64,000 nucleotides of DNA, from assembly GCA_020912385.1 (NCBI GenBank), contig CP087212.1:248001-312000 (forward strand), written 5' to 3'. The notes under the pieces were generated by a model that saw only the letters and a program-made list of their open reading frames with translations, was not told the origin of the DNA and did no database searches. Position 1 is the stretch's first letter; the number at the start of each line of letters is the position of its first letter. The stretch comes from Neofusicoccum parvum. Lineage: Eukaryota > Ascomycota > Dothideomycetes > Botryosphaeriales > Botryosphaeriaceae. Shown here in pieces: positions 11,765 through 23,291 of the stretch. The translations under genes were made by a program, and so were the position numbers.

Positions 11765-12338
11765 TAAGGTACGAATAACAGGAAGCTCCAAAGACTCATC
11801 GTGAACAAGCTTTCTTTGAGTGCTGACACCCCGCTTGCCTGGACGGATGAAGAACACGAGCACTTGCAGGCGAGCAGCCTGATTTTCCCGCCACCCGGCC
11901 GCGGCGCTGCGTCACACGGCTTGCTGGTGCGACCACGGCCAATGGACGATGCGCGACAGCTCGCTCAGCCTCGCAGGCAACAGGATCGACTCGCGGAACG
12001 GCTGCTGGAGCGTCGCGCTCTACCTGCAGCGCGCTCTGGCCCCCACGGAGCAGGTGCGCGAAGGGCGTTCTGTCTTGCCTGATGCGGGCGCCAAGCAGCT
12101 GCCACAGCGCCACCAGAGCACCGGACCCACTTCGGGCTCTCTCATGGTCTTGTCGGAGACAAGCTCGTGGTCTAATAATAAGATTGCTGTCCGACGTGCC
12201 CGACACGCCGTCCTTCAGCTCTCCCAGCGGCCCCTTGACGCTGTCTCGCGCTCCGCACCCGAGGGAGAGCATCGCCGCGACGTTGGAGCCCCGAGGACCA
12301 TGTGAAGCCCGACCAGAGGCTCGACTCTCGGCTGCACA
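11765..12338. other. Intergenic region between two plus-strand genes
   Basis: About 570 bp, GC-rich. It holds the 3' end of the coiled-coil gene and the promoter of the next. A long minus-strand frame here (to 12611) overlaps the real gene and looks like a GC artefact. Confidence 0.5.
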
Positions 12339-15300
12339 ATGAGCTACCAGCACCCGTTCCAGAGCTATCAACCCGGGTACTACCCGCCGCCTCCGCCGCG
12401 GCAGCCTTCGGGCTCTTCCTACGCTGCAGAACAGCTGCCGCCTCTTCCACCGCGGCCGTCGCCGTCTCCCGGATCCCCAAATGTCCAGGGTCTCACCTCT
12501 GGATTCGAGCGGCTGAGCACGTATGAGCAGCCGCCAGCCCAGCAGCCCTACGTTCCGCATGCAGAATACCACCAGGCCAAATCTATACCTTACACCTATC
12601 CGACCGATCATGGAGCCTCTGTGAACCCCATGCCCCCTGTTCAGTACACATCGCCTCCCCCGCTGCCGCCTCGTCGGGAATCTCAGTCTTCATGGCAGAC
12701 CTCTCAGTCTCCTCCGCTCTCATCGTATCCTGCCCCGCAGCAATGGCAGCAGCCCCCTCCACAGAGCCCGTGGACAGCGCCACAAACTCAGCCCAACATG
12801 CATCCTCCGATTGCGCAATGGCAGCAAGGTGGGACTTACAACCGTCCGCCTCCTCCTCCGCCGCCGGGGCTGCTCAAGGCGCAGACTCCAACACAGCCGG
12901 CAGGGCATCAACCACCGTCACCGTTTCTACAACATCATCAACAGGGATATCAATATATGGCTTCTCCACCGCTCGTGTCACCAGCGGATTCATGGTCTCA
13001 GAGAACATCGACGTCCTCTCCCTCTCAGTACTCCCCCTCCCAATTCTCATATCAGAAGCCGCCACCCCCGCAGATTTCTCAAAGTCCTGCACCTCTGCCA
13101 TACTACCCCCCTCCACAGGACAATTCCACACCTCCATCCAATCAGGCCACGTCGCCACCGGTCCAAGCCGAATCGGAAACCATTCTGGAATTGGAAGCAG
13201 TGCACAAGCCAATCGGAACTCAAGAATCGAACCGACCAGAGCCTCCACCTGCGCAGTTTTTGTTTGAAATGGAGGGCTCTATTCCGGGCGTTCCGGACCA
13301 GCAAAAGCACAAGGCCGAACCACCCAAAGAGAAGGCAAACACCGCTCCAAACCCAGGGAAACTACAGCGGACTTTCACGGATACCCTACGGCAGGCGGGG
13401 CCGTATTACTACACGCCACCCTCTCCGGTTGCGGGCGTGGAGGAAGAAGTGGAGACTGTCAATGATGTGAACAGCAAGGAAGTGGAGTCAAAGTCAAGTG
13501 AAATTGCACCCGAAATATCTGTAGCGGGTATGAGCACAGAAGCAGGCGTGATTAATGCTTCGGATGCACAACAGAAAGAATCGGCTGATCCCTCGAATTC
13601 AGCTGGAAACACCGAAACTGTGCCTGGGACGGACAAGATTCCGGACGATAGGGAATTGAGGCTCTACTCATACACGACTACGCAGACAAAGAATTTCAGT
13701 CCAAATACAGACAGGATCCCGGACGATAGAATTTCAAGGCCCTACTCATATACGCCTACCCAGACGAACGACTTCAAACCAAAGCCAGACAGTAGGACCC
13801 AAACCTCTCCATCCAGCGGAACCCCTCTCCCACCCAACATCGAAGTCCAACAGCCACTAGCTGGAGCCGAGCCATCTTGTTACTATCTGAAGATACCCAA
13901 TCCGCCTGCAAACGTACCTGTTGACCAGGCGTCCAATTACTTTGTTCCGCACAGATGTGACTACCCAGAGAAAATGCTTTTCGCTGATGTGTGGTGGTTC
14001 ACCCACATCGATGTCCCGGACTTCCGTATCTGCGGCTACTGCTTCGAAAAGCACATACGCTACACCGACTTCTCATCTTCTTTCACCGGCAGGCTTGAGT
14101 CGAAAGATTTGAAGCTGCGGTGTTCCTTTGGAGCGCCGAGGGTTCTGGAGCAGTTGTGGCCTCAAGCCGTGCGAACGAAGGATCTTAGCCCAGTCAAGGA
14201 GTACATGGAGAGACGAGTCCGCATTCCAGACTGCCGGGGAGTCACCGGAGTGACAGGCAAGGATGCGTCAGGAGTTCGGTGGTTCAAGATGAGAAACAAC
14301 GACGTACCCGAGTTCCTCATATGTGAGGCTTGCCTGGAAGAACAGGCTCTTGGCGGCACCTTTAAAACCCAGTTTACGCTTTACTTGGAGCAGCAGGGAC
14401 AGAATCAAACGTGGTCCTGCGACATGGCGCTTGCGTATCTCAGACGCGGTTTTTCTCAAGCTGTGAAAATGGCAGACTGGGGCGTCTTCTCTCGAGCTGC
14501 AGCTCGTCGACTGGCTCTTCCACAGTGTGAAGGAGTCAAGGGTGTCAAGGCCGGATCGAGGCAGTGGTACTCGCCGGCCAAGCCAATCGACGGTGTTGTC
14601 ATCTGCGAGGCCTGCTACGATGACTTCTTAGCATTCTCGGAATTCGAGCAGGAGTTTGTGGAGAGACCAGTGCAGATAGTCGGCTTCAACGATCTCTGGA
14701 GCTGTGACCTCTCAGCCATCGGAGTCAAGAATGCGGTGGACGTCATCCGGATGAATCACGACTTCACTCCAATGCGCACCGTGCTCGGAACCCTTGCAGT
14801 CACTCCTCCCTGCGCCGCCGGTCCTATTTCCAGCACCACCTGGTACAATCTCGCATCAAACAGCGAAAACTTTGACATCTGCCCAACATGCTACATCGGC
14901 CTCTTCGCAATCCTGGGCCTCTCTCACCTCTGCCGACCCACCACCTCCGCCCAACCCTCCGATCGCGTCTGCGACTTCTCCAACCACAGCCCCCGCTTTA
15001 TGCAATACATCACGCGCTGGATCGCTGCGGTCAACAGCCCAACCGCGCTCCCCGACCTCCTCAACTACATCTCCCACTTCGCAGCGCAGCCGCCCTGCGC
15101 CGGCACCGCCGCCGCACAAAACCGGCAATGGTACCTCCTCAACGGCGCCGCCGCCGACCTCGTCGCCTGCACCGACTGCTACGCCGCCGCCATCGCCACC
15201 ACGCCGCTCGCGCACCTCCTCACGCGGACCGCAGCCTCCGATCCGCTCCCCCGCGTCTGCGACATGTACAGCAGCAACATGCGCACGCGGTGGCAGCAGC

Positions 15301-15671
15301 TCTGCGCCGACCCCAGCGCCGCCTCGCTGGACGCGTTCGTCGCGCACTCGCGGCACCGGCACCGCGTGTACGCCGAGACGGTGCCGCGCTGCCGCGAGCT
15401 GGTGGCGCTGGCGCGCGTGCGCGCCGAGCAGCACAGCCTCGCGAACACCATGTCCAGCCACTACAGCTTCATGAACGGCATCACCGCGCCGAGCAGCCGC
15501 ATCACGTACGGCGCCGCGCCGCTGTACACGTACTCGTACGGCGGGTACGAGACGCCGTACGGGGCGCAGGCGGCGGCGGCCGGGGCGGCGGGGGTGAATC
15601 TGCTGATGGAGCAGATGGGCGATACGCAGAAGGTGGCGATGTTGGAGGCGAGGTGGAAGGAGGTGGAGTAG
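12339..15671 (+). CDS. 1,110-residue protein: Pro-rich disordered N-half plus five tandem four-cysteine modules
   Basis: Single long exon. Residues 1 to about 300 are rich in Pro, Gln, Tyr and Ser (disordered). Residues 431-482 hold two copies of a 26-residue repeat beginning TD[KR]IPDDR. From residue 540 there are five modules of about 95 residues, each with one Cys, then an aromatic W[WFY] pair, a Cys-x2-Cys pair and a fourth Cys. Cys positions are 540/565/568/595, 632/662/665/694, 730/756/759/789, 825/848/851/878 and 920/944/947/974. The regular spacing suggests a repeated metal-binding or disulfide fold. No signal peptide and no convincing membrane helix are seen, although such proteins may be labelled integral membrane proteins in automated annotation. 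The C-terminus has a Tyr/Gly/Ala-rich stretch and a short helix. Function unknown. Confidence 0.85.
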   Translation: MSYQHPFQSYQPGYYPPPPPRQPSGSSYAAEQLPPLPPRPSPSPGSPNVQGLTSGFERLSTYEQPPAQQPYVPHAEYHQAKSIPYTYPTDHGASVNPMPPVQYTSPPPLPPRRESQSSWQTSQSPPLSSYPAPQQWQQPPPQSPWTAPQTQPNMHPPIAQWQQGGTYNRPPPPPPPGLLKAQTPTQPAGHQPPSPFLQHHQQGYQYMASPPLVSPADSWSQRTSTSSPSQYSPSQFSYQKPPPPQISQSPAPLPYYPPPQDNSTPPSNQATSPPVQAESETILELEAVHKPIGTQESNRPEPPPAQFLFEMEGSIPGVPDQQKHKAEPPKEKANTAPNPGKLQRTFTDTLRQAGPYYYTPPSPVAGVEEEVETVNDVNSKEVESKSSEIAPEISVAGMSTEAGVINASDAQQKESADPSNSAGNTETVPGTDKIPDDRELRLYSYTTTQTKNFSPNTDRIPDDRISRPYSYTPTQTNDFKPKPDSRTQTSPSSGTPLPPNIEVQQPLAGAEPSCYYLKIPNPPANVPVDQASNYFVPHRCDYPEKMLFADVWWFTHIDVPDFRICGYCFEKHIRYTDFSSSFTGRLESKDLKLRCSFGAPRVLEQLWPQAVRTKDLSPVKEYMERRVRIPDCRGVTGVTGKDASGVRWFKMRNNDVPEFLICEACLEEQALGGTFKTQFTLYLEQQGQNQTWSCDMALAYLRRGFSQAVKMADWGVFSRAAARRLALPQCEGVKGVKAGSRQWYSPAKPIDGVVICEACYDDFLAFSEFEQEFVERPVQIVGFNDLWSCDLSAIGVKNAVDVIRMNHDFTPMRTVLGTLAVTPPCAAGPISSTTWYNLASNSENFDICPTCYIGLFAILGLSHLCRPTTSAQPSDRVCDFSNHSPRFMQYITRWIAAVNSPTALPDLLNYISHFAAQPPCAGTAAAQNRQWYLLNGAAADLVACTDCYAAAIATTPLAHLLTRTAASDPLPRVCDMYSSNMRTRWQQLCADPSAASLDAFVAHSRHRHRVYAETVPRCRELVALARVRAEQHSLANTMSSHYSFMNGITAPSSRITYGAAPLYTYSYGGYETPYGAQAAAAGAAGVNLLMEQMGDTQKVAMLEARWKEVE
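13629..13784 (+). repeat. Two tandem 78-bp coding repeats (26 aa each)
   Basis: Two adjacent in-frame units at 13629-13706 and 13707-13784 encode TDKIPDDRELRLYSYTTTQT-like and TDRIPDDRISRPYSYTPTQT-like segments. Both DNA and protein similarity are visible, so this is a fairly recent unit duplication inside the disordered region. Confidence 0.8.
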
Positions 15672-16970
15672 GGGGGTTCGGCGGGTGGCTGCGGCGTAGG
15701 GGGGGTGGGTGTCGGGAGGCTTGATTCAGGCGCATGGGTGGACGAGGTCATCCTTTCCGCCGTGGCGTTGAATTCGGTCCTGTTTGGATTCCAACGATTT
15801 TTTTGTTTGTTGCGTTAGTGTCAAGTGAATGAAGTGCGACTGTTGAGGAGCTTTCCACGGCAACATCCGCGTCCTGCTCTATCGACTCTGGATCAATGGA
15901 ACCTCGCTGCTTCCTCGCTCACGGTTAGCTGTCGATTTGACCTCGCTGATGGTTCACGAGGGTTTCTTTCTTGGGGTCGATACGCGTCGCTCACGTTCTC
16001 TTTTCTCAAATCATGAGGGCAGGTTCCATCAAGTCAGACGTCCTGCCCGAGAAAGGCCCGACTTCCATCAGAGCCTCTTCGTTTGGACATCGATATCCGC
16101 AACGCTTGTTCTGGAATGAGTTTTGGTAGTGGTGTTCTCGAAAAACTCAAAATCACACGTGAGGTCCGGTGCAGCAGGTCTGGAACCTTCCGATGGCCGC
16201 GAGTCCGACTAGTCTCCTGAGCATGTCTCGCCGCAGGGTAGTTAGGTCTGGGTGGCTTCTTGATTGGATAGGTTCAGGTCCCCTTTTCTCGTTCCACCTG
16301 TAGTTGCTCCAAGACGATATTTTTGACCTTGAGCCAGTTTGAGTGACCTGGTTGTGGGACCACATTGTTGTTATTACAGATCGGATAGTGCCGGATCATC
16401 CCACCTATATTGACCCAAAGGCCAAGCGCTAAGCTTCCTTGGCGCCCTTTCAGTACTAAAGACTGATGTCCCGTGAAGAATAAGGAAGGCCGCTTTCATG
16501 GAGAACATTGAACGGCGCAAATTTGTGTCAGTATATTATCACTGACTTGCCGTGTCCTCCCCGTTCCACCACAAGATCTGGACGTACCAACCCTACTTCC
16601 GAATGTGTGCATTCGGCGTATTGAGTCGAAATAGAGTTTCTGGGGCCACTCGAGGTCTACACGGCTTTATTTAAACGGGATTAAACTTTGCTTCGTACGC
16701 TACGCGTACAAAGTGCATTCCTTGTTATCAGAAGACCGTCATTCGCCGATGGGCAGCTTGAATCTGGAACTTTCCTTGCAAGTCCGTAGCGAAACAAGGC
16801 TAAGCAAATGAGACAGTAGTAGTTCCGAACGTCTCCAAATTCCAGCTCTGACGAGTGAAAGATGTCGGTGAAATCCTACCATGGGAAGATATATCTCCAA
16901 AACAGCTGCTCTTATTCAAGACGTCTCTGATGCTCCTCGGCCCTGGCCAACAGCATAGTCCTTTCACATA
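15672..16970. other. Intergenic region
   Basis: About 1.3 kb between two plus-strand genes. Only short unsupported frames. No repeat, RNA gene or mobile element recognised. Confidence 0.5.
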
Positions 16971-18085
16971 ATGCCGGATGAATCGGCAGCTACATCTCCA
17001 CCTTCGGGTGTTGTCCCAGACTTCGCGCACCCGAAAGACGTTTTGTGGACAGTCAACATGATTTCACAGATAGCTGCAATGTCCTCAGTCAGTCTGTTCA
17101 TGATCATCCGAGTATACGTCAAGACTCGCATCGCACATTCGTACCATCGTGATGACTGTGCGCACCCTTCCCCGATATTTGGTGCATTGCTCACATGACT
17201 TAGGGGCGAGCTTCATCGCATGGGTAATTCCACACAACCACCATTGAGGTGTAAGATCTCCGCTGATATAAAAAGATATTTTACATGGCATATTGCGCTA
17301 CCGCAATTCTTCGTGAGTTTCCCTACTGCATTTTCCGGTTCTTGGCTGAGCTCTGGGAGTGTCATGTTTCGGAGGTGGATATCATGTTTGGGAGCTGAGC
17401 AAGGGAGATGTGAAGGGGTTCTTCAAGGCAACTGCTCCTACGTCCTGGTTGTTCATGCAAGCTAACTCTAAAAGCAGGTCGTATATGCAGGAAGTATGAT
17501 ATACGGGCTGAACGCATACTTCGTCAAAGTGACGCTGCTTCTCATGCTCGTGAGGGTGTTCGCACCCTTCAAGAGGACTGTGAAAGCTGCCTACTTCCTC
17601 ATTGGGCTTATGGCGTGTTACTCCATTCCTATGTTGCTCTTCAAGTCGCAGACATGCCATCCCATTGCTGGGTTCTGGGACTCGGAACTCAAGGCCACTT
17701 GTCTCGACCAAGAGGCCATGTTTGCCGCGGACACTGTTATCAGCGCCATCTCTGACACAGCGATCCTGGTCCTGCCCATTCCAGCCTGCGTGGCGCTTCA
17801 AATATCATGGCGAGAGAGGATCAAAGTGATAGCCATGCTGGGGACAGGAGGCGTGGCCACTCTTACAAGTATTATTCGAATGATCCTCGTACTCGGTCTT
17901 CAGCACAGCAAAGACCTCACTGTGGATATCATCCGTTTCAACCTCCTTGGGTACGCGCACCAATCTCCATGCCAGGTCTTCTCGCTGACTCCTGCAGTAC
18001 TGCTGAAGGGTGTATTGGTCTAATATGTGCGTGTCTGCCTGCCTTCAACCTTTTAATGATGAGGGCTTCAGGTCTGCTTTGTTGA
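16971..18085 (+). CDS. Fungal rhodopsin-domain (PTH11/SAT4-like) membrane protein, probably disrupted
   Basis: Seven-helix fungal membrane protein family of unknown ligand. Recognised by TVNMISQIAAMSSVSLFMIIRVYVK (helix 1), DDWASFIAWV across an intron, GLNAYFVKVTLLLMLVRVFAPF (helix 4), a Cys in SQTCHPIAGFW, and LLG|TAEGCIGLICACLPAF (helix 7). Likely exons 16971-17157, 17204-17312, 17478-17950 and 17998-18085. Two defects: exon 2 meets a TGA at 17245-17247 and must shift one base to reach DISADIKRYFT and exon 3 in frame, and the protein stops directly after helix 7, without the usual cytoplasmic tail. It is either a decaying gene or has a sequencing indel. Family call fairly sure, integrity doubtful. 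Confidence 0.6.
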
Positions 18086-19375
18086 CTCCAATTTGACAAG
18101 CTACAGCAGCTGATGTCGACATAGGAAATCCGGTACCCTCCACAATAAGAAATGAACTACCTACTTCCCACAGACTACGTCTCAGGGCAGGACCAGAAGC
18201 CATGGAGATAAGCCAGTCACATTTATTCTCAGCAGTATAGAAAGAGATGTGAAAATAGATGAACTACTTCTATTCCAGTGAGTAACGAAGTATGCAACGA
18301 TCCAAATGGATTTTGTATTCGAATAACTTCCTATTACAAGACTCGTTAGTGCAACTGTGTTCGAGGAGTCGTAGTCAGCTCTTACAGGTGGTGGATGGCA
18401 ATGCCGCTCTTCAGACTTTTTGAAACTTGAGCGGGATTAAACGGAACTTTGGTTCGACTGTAGATATCGGCGTTCGGCTCAAACAGATATCCCGTCTTTG
18501 TCTCAGCACTCGCGGGCCGAGTTAAAAATTACAGTATCGCCGAATTAAAATCAAAGGCTTGCCACCGAGAATACACCTTAATACCCGACGACCACCGCAG
18601 CGCTACTCATTCCTCTGAAAGTGCTCTCCCATGCTAAGTAGATAATCGATCATCAAAGCAACCCACTAGATAGAGGCATTTGTCATCACGTGTATAAGTC
18701 AGTTGTTGTTACGGAATTCAGCCTTGCTTAGAAATTGGTTTGACGCGGATGTGATTACGACCCTTGCTTGAATGGGGCGTTTCTGTAGGTAGTAGTATTA
18801 TGGTGCTGAATCAGTACAGTTCTAACTTTCTTTGTAGTCCTTTCTGTATCTTCGGAGTACCGGTGTAGATTAGGTGTGGTGTATGTATTGGATCAGAAGT
18901 ACGCTATAGACCTACCCGGAGCAAGTCGGCTCCCGCGTGCCAGCAGATCAAACCTTCCCTGGAGCCTCCAACAGATATGTTTCACACTCGTTATCAGATA
19001 TGCCTAGCTCTCCACCTTGACCCTGATCTCCAGCCGAAGCGGCTTCCGAACTATATCTCGGTGGTGATCCATAAGGAAGCTCTGCCCGCGTTTTCGTTAT
19101 CGACGAGTGCGAGATAAGAGTTAATCCGAGGCTTATCTCCAACAGCACGGAGAAGTCGGTTGGGAAGATTCGAGCCTCATGACGTGTCTTAGTGAATCAC
19201 TGGCTGGCACTGGTAGGTTGTTGCTAGGGCTCAAAAATTTTACGCCGGCGTTATTCTGCTTTAACCTGTGAGTGTTAAATGCATTGATTTACCGGGCATT
19301 TCTGAATTTACCTCACGGCTTCCAGATTCGAGATCCCGAAGCAAGGCCCCAGGACTACGACTAATAACGCCCATC
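18086..19375. other. AT-rich gene-free region
   Basis: About 1.3 kb, AT-rich and stop-rich, between the damaged rhodopsin-like gene and the FAD monooxygenase. No gene, terminal repeat or transposase remnant that I can identify. It marks the left border of the accessory block. Confidence 0.5.
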
Positions 19376-20995
19376 ATGAGCTCAGGAGGACTTCGAGTAG
19401 TCATAGTTGGGGCAGGTTTCTGCGGTCTCACTGCTGCAATCGAAACGAAGCTGCGTGGAATGAATCCAATTCTGGTAGAGACATATCCATCAAGCAAGAA
19501 CTATGGGTAAGTATCTGAGAGGGCTTGATGCCATTCGCTGACCTTTTCATAGAGATGTGATTGATTTTTTCAACAATGGAGGAATGATCATCAACAGATG
19601 GGCAGACGGACGGATCGGCCGCGAGATGCTCAAGATCTGTATCAATCAGGGAGACAAGTTTCAATTCTTCGCTCATGATGGGACATTCCTCTGCGAGGAG
19701 CCATGGAACTCCAAGCCTCATCACTACTATCAGCAGTTCGCCGGCCATCGAGGTGAAATGCACCAGTTGGTCGTTGATTATGCCGAAGAGATTGGTGTCG
19801 ACATGCGGTTTGGTGAAAAGGTGGTGCAGTACCTCGACACCGAGTCAGAGATTGGTGTCATCACAGCAAAAGGAGAGAAAATTTTGGGTGATGTTGTACT
19901 GGCAGCTGATGGACCCCGTTCTCTTGCGCGGCAACTCGTCCTTGGTTTACCCGACAATAAGGTCAGTCTACAACTTCCTTTGCGAACATGTCACATTCAC
20001 ACAGCAAACAGGTGAACTCGGGCTACGCAATCTACAGAGCATTTTTCACATTGACGGAAGAACACCGCAAGAACCCCCTCCTCACGGAGTTCTGTGACCC
20101 AAACAAGGACATGACCAGGATGTGGGTTGGAACAGACTTGCACGGCATCATCTACACTTGGAATAGAGGAAAGGGCATTGGCTGGGTTCTGACGCACAAG
20201 GTCTACTACTCCCTCATATTGGTGAACTAAGCACTTCTTCGTCGCTAACGCAGAGCAGGATGATCATGACATTGGCGAATCCTGGTCATTCCCTGGGCGC
20301 AAGGAGGACGTCCTGGGGTACCTAGATAATGGGTGGGATGAGACATTCAAGGAGGCCGTGAGACAGACTCCTGAGAAGCAGCTGGTGGATTACAAGCTGG
20401 TCTGGCGTGAGCCGCTAACGACATGGCTCAGTAATTCAGCGAGGATCGCAGTGATCGGTAGGGCCCACTTTCCACCACAAATGAAACACATTCTGACACA
20501 AGTGCTTCAGGTGATGCGGCCCATTGCCATCTACCCAGCTCTGGTCAAGGCGGGGCACAGGCCCTCGAAGACGGAGTGGCTGTTGCTGTGGCGCTAAAAA
20601 GAGCAAATGGAGACGTTCCTCTGGCCCTGAGAGTATTTGAGCGGATTCGATTCAACCGAAGTCACGTAATCCACATGTCATCCGTCACCAACCGCGACGA
20701 TTACCACCAGGTTGTCTGGACACCAGAGTTTGTCAGGGACCATCCAGGTGCACTCTCCATTCCACGAATGGACTGGATTATGGAACATGATGCCAAAGCT
20801 AATGCCGAGGAGCATTTTGACCACCTGGCAGCTGATGTACGGAATGGCAGGCTTGGAACACTTGGAGATCTTTCCCTGCCAGCGGGGGGGTCCTACTCAT
20901 CTGTTCGCAATGGGAAAATGGAGGCTAGCAATGATGAGTTCACGGAGAAGACTATGAAACAGATTCCCGTCTTGGATACTCCAGTAGTGAAATAA
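19376..20995 (+). CDS. FAD-dependent aromatic monooxygenase (PHBH/salicylate hydroxylase type)
   Basis: Single-component flavin hydroxylase using FAD and NAD(P)H to hydroxylate an aromatic or polyketide-type substrate. Exons 19376-19506, 19553-19961, 20012-20200, 20259-20457 and 20511-20995 give 470 residues, the family size. Signatures in order: dinucleotide fold VVIVGAGFCGLTAA at about residues 7-20, the DG motif VLAADGPRSLARQ that contacts both FAD and NADPH, and the second FAD motif VIGDAAHCHLPSSGQG spanning the last intron. No transmembrane tail, so probably soluble. It converges with the sugar transporter and starts the accessory block. Substrate unknown. Confidence 0.87.
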
Positions 20996-21377
20996 CTTTC
21001 GTGTATGTAGTTCAGCATCAGTCATGGGAGATGTCCCAATACGCAATATACATGACCTTGCCTGAGTGTTTTTTTTTTGGTTAAATCACTGAAAATTCCC
21101 TGAATCAAGTTTCTGGAGGCGTTACAAGCGACTGCTGGCGGAATTCATGAGAGTGAGATGAGTTGATCCGAAATATTGTTTCTATTGCTTTCGAAGCTGA
21201 GAATGAACGGAGTTCCCATGCGAAGATCATGAGCTGTAGAATATCGTTTCACGTAAGCTATTGCTAAAGGTCTCCCCCACAAATGAAGAAGGTGCTCTCA
21301 AGTGTTTAGTAAACTTTGCTACACATGCGTCTGTGTTCCTGCCGTGCTAAATCTCCTTAACATATCATATTGAACGC
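20996..21377. other. Convergent 3' spacer
   Basis: About 380 bp between the stop codons of the monooxygenase (+) and the sugar transporter (-). AT-rich, with a T8 run near 21070. Nothing else seen. Confidence 0.55.
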
Positions 21378-23291
21378 TCAGATAGCGTTTACTTTCCGTT
21401 TTTTAGAAAGTACCTTCTCTACAACTCTGATTGCCTGATTCTCATCTGGAGAACTGCTTTTCTGATCTTCACCATTCAAAATAACGCCTTCAATATGAAC
21501 CAAGCCAGTGAACAGTCTATCCACTTCCTCGAGTGTTTTGCCTTTGGTCTCAACAAAAAGCAGCCAAATGACAGCCATGATAACCACATTCCATCCAGAA
21601 TTGATAGCATAGTATCTCCACGAGATCCTCTCAATGGCAATCGGTAATGTGTAAGTGTTAATAAAAGCAAAGGCGTATCCGACAGCTTGTCCAGCGGCAA
21701 TGCCTTTCGTTCTCTGAGTGTAGCTGAGGACCTCGGGCGGGTACGAATACGCGAGATGCATCCTGCCTCTGCTTCAGTACATGATTAGAGGAAGATCCAG
21801 GAAGCTTACCAAGATCCGCAAGAAGCGAGCTGGAATATGAAAATCACAACGATTGCACCGATGCCGTACGATGAATCTCGCCTCGTTTCAGAGAGATGGA
21901 CCAAGATAGCGAGCAGTGCTAAGGAGACCGTCATGATACCAGTACCAGTTACTACAAAAATCAGGACATGCATCTTTCTGGTTCTTCATGTACTCACGCA
22001 GCGTGGCTTTTCGACCCATCTTCTCAATGACGAATCCACCAGCAACGACTGCTATGGTATTCCAAATGCAGATCCCAAGATTAACGAGCAGCTGATCTTT
22101 CAAATTTTCGATACCTGTATTGGCGATGATAATGGTAAGAAAATAGCTGGAGAAATCAGTTCAGCGCATGCAAGAGATTTTCAGCTTGAAGATCTCACAT
22201 GATAGTGTTAGATCCCGATATTTGGAAAAAGATGTTGATGAGTACAGTGATGAGAAACCGGCGTAGATTTGGAACTTTAACGTTGAACAGTTGTCAGCAG
22301 AAGAGTAGCATGTACTGGTCGATCATCTTACGAGGAGTCCAGAGGCTTTTCCATGGTCCTTCATGCTCCTTCTCGTACTCCAGCGCATTGGAGATCTCTT
22401 CGAATTCGGCTTGCACGAACACATCATTTCTGTTTCCGTCTGCATGTAGGTATGCAAGAATTTTGAGTGCCTGCTAAACAAGTTAGCATCATCGGAATCT
22501 CTAATGTTCGCACTGCTGTATACTTCTTCTTTTCTGCCTTTGTAAAGCAGCCAGCGCGGGCTCTCGGGTGTAAAAGGCAAGATAGCCATGGCCATGAGAG
22601 GTGTAAGAAGTTCTCCCTGTGTTGTTAGATTAGAATGACTCTTCCGGCAGTTTCGGTGAGGGTGCATTTACCAGTACCGGACCCCTCCATTGCCAGTCTG
22701 AACTGTAATTATAGATGCCTAGTAGTATACAGGATACTATCAGGCCCATGAATGGCAGGGATGACATGAGAATTCCAACCCAAATGCCTCTTGTCTTTGG
22801 GTGGGCGAGTTCCATCACCCACGTCGGAGACGCAGTTGCAGCAATAGTGAGAGAAAAACCGAGTAAGAATCTGCCCGCCGCAAACGCCCTTTCTACAGAC
22901 TCATTAGCGACTCTGGTATCAATGACAAAGAAAAGCTATACCGTTTGGAGCTGAGGCCTGAATCGCTGCCCCTACCGCCGCAATTGAACTGCCAATAACC
23001 ATACCTCTCTTCCTCCCCCATTTATCTAGTATTAAGCCGGCGAACGGACCGCTCACAATGGAGCCTGCATTTACGATGGCCACGTTCAGACCAACAAGAC
23101 CTGAGGTCAGGTTGAAATCTTGGATTTTCATATCAGCGTGGAAGCATTTATGATACGGAGAGGGTACGCGCACGTTCGAAGTAAGCTGGAACGCTATTCA
23201 GATTGTTGATTAAGCTGGCATCGTACGATAGATTTGCAATATTCAGGATGGCTGCAAGGACCACAAGACCAAAAGTTACTGAGGGATGCAT
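21378..23291 (-). CDS. MFS sugar transporter (hexose/lactose permease type)
   Basis: Proton-coupled sugar porter in the plasma membrane. Five-prime exons read 23174-23291, 22942-23118, 22672-22910 and from 22616 downward; further introns lie between 22500 and 21760. The marks of the family are present: VTFGLVVLAAILNIANLSYDASLI in helix 1, LDKWGRKRG (the D-x5-[RK] loop 2-3), AGRFLLGFSL, PESPRWLLYKGR after helix 6, and WLLFVETKGKTLEEVD at the end of helix 12. The N-terminus is short for the family, so an upstream exon is possible. It shares a 458-bp divergent promoter with a Zn2Cys6 regulator. Confidence 0.85.

Noticed and set aside
11796..12611. 271-codon minus-strand frame
   Set aside because: Overlaps the start of the plus-strand 1,110-residue gene and has a low-complexity Arg/Gly/Ala composition.
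18948..19148. 66-codon minus-strand frame that resembles a hydrophilic membrane-protein tail
   Set aside because: Isolated, in AT-rich stop-dense DNA, with no upstream coding sequence on that strand.
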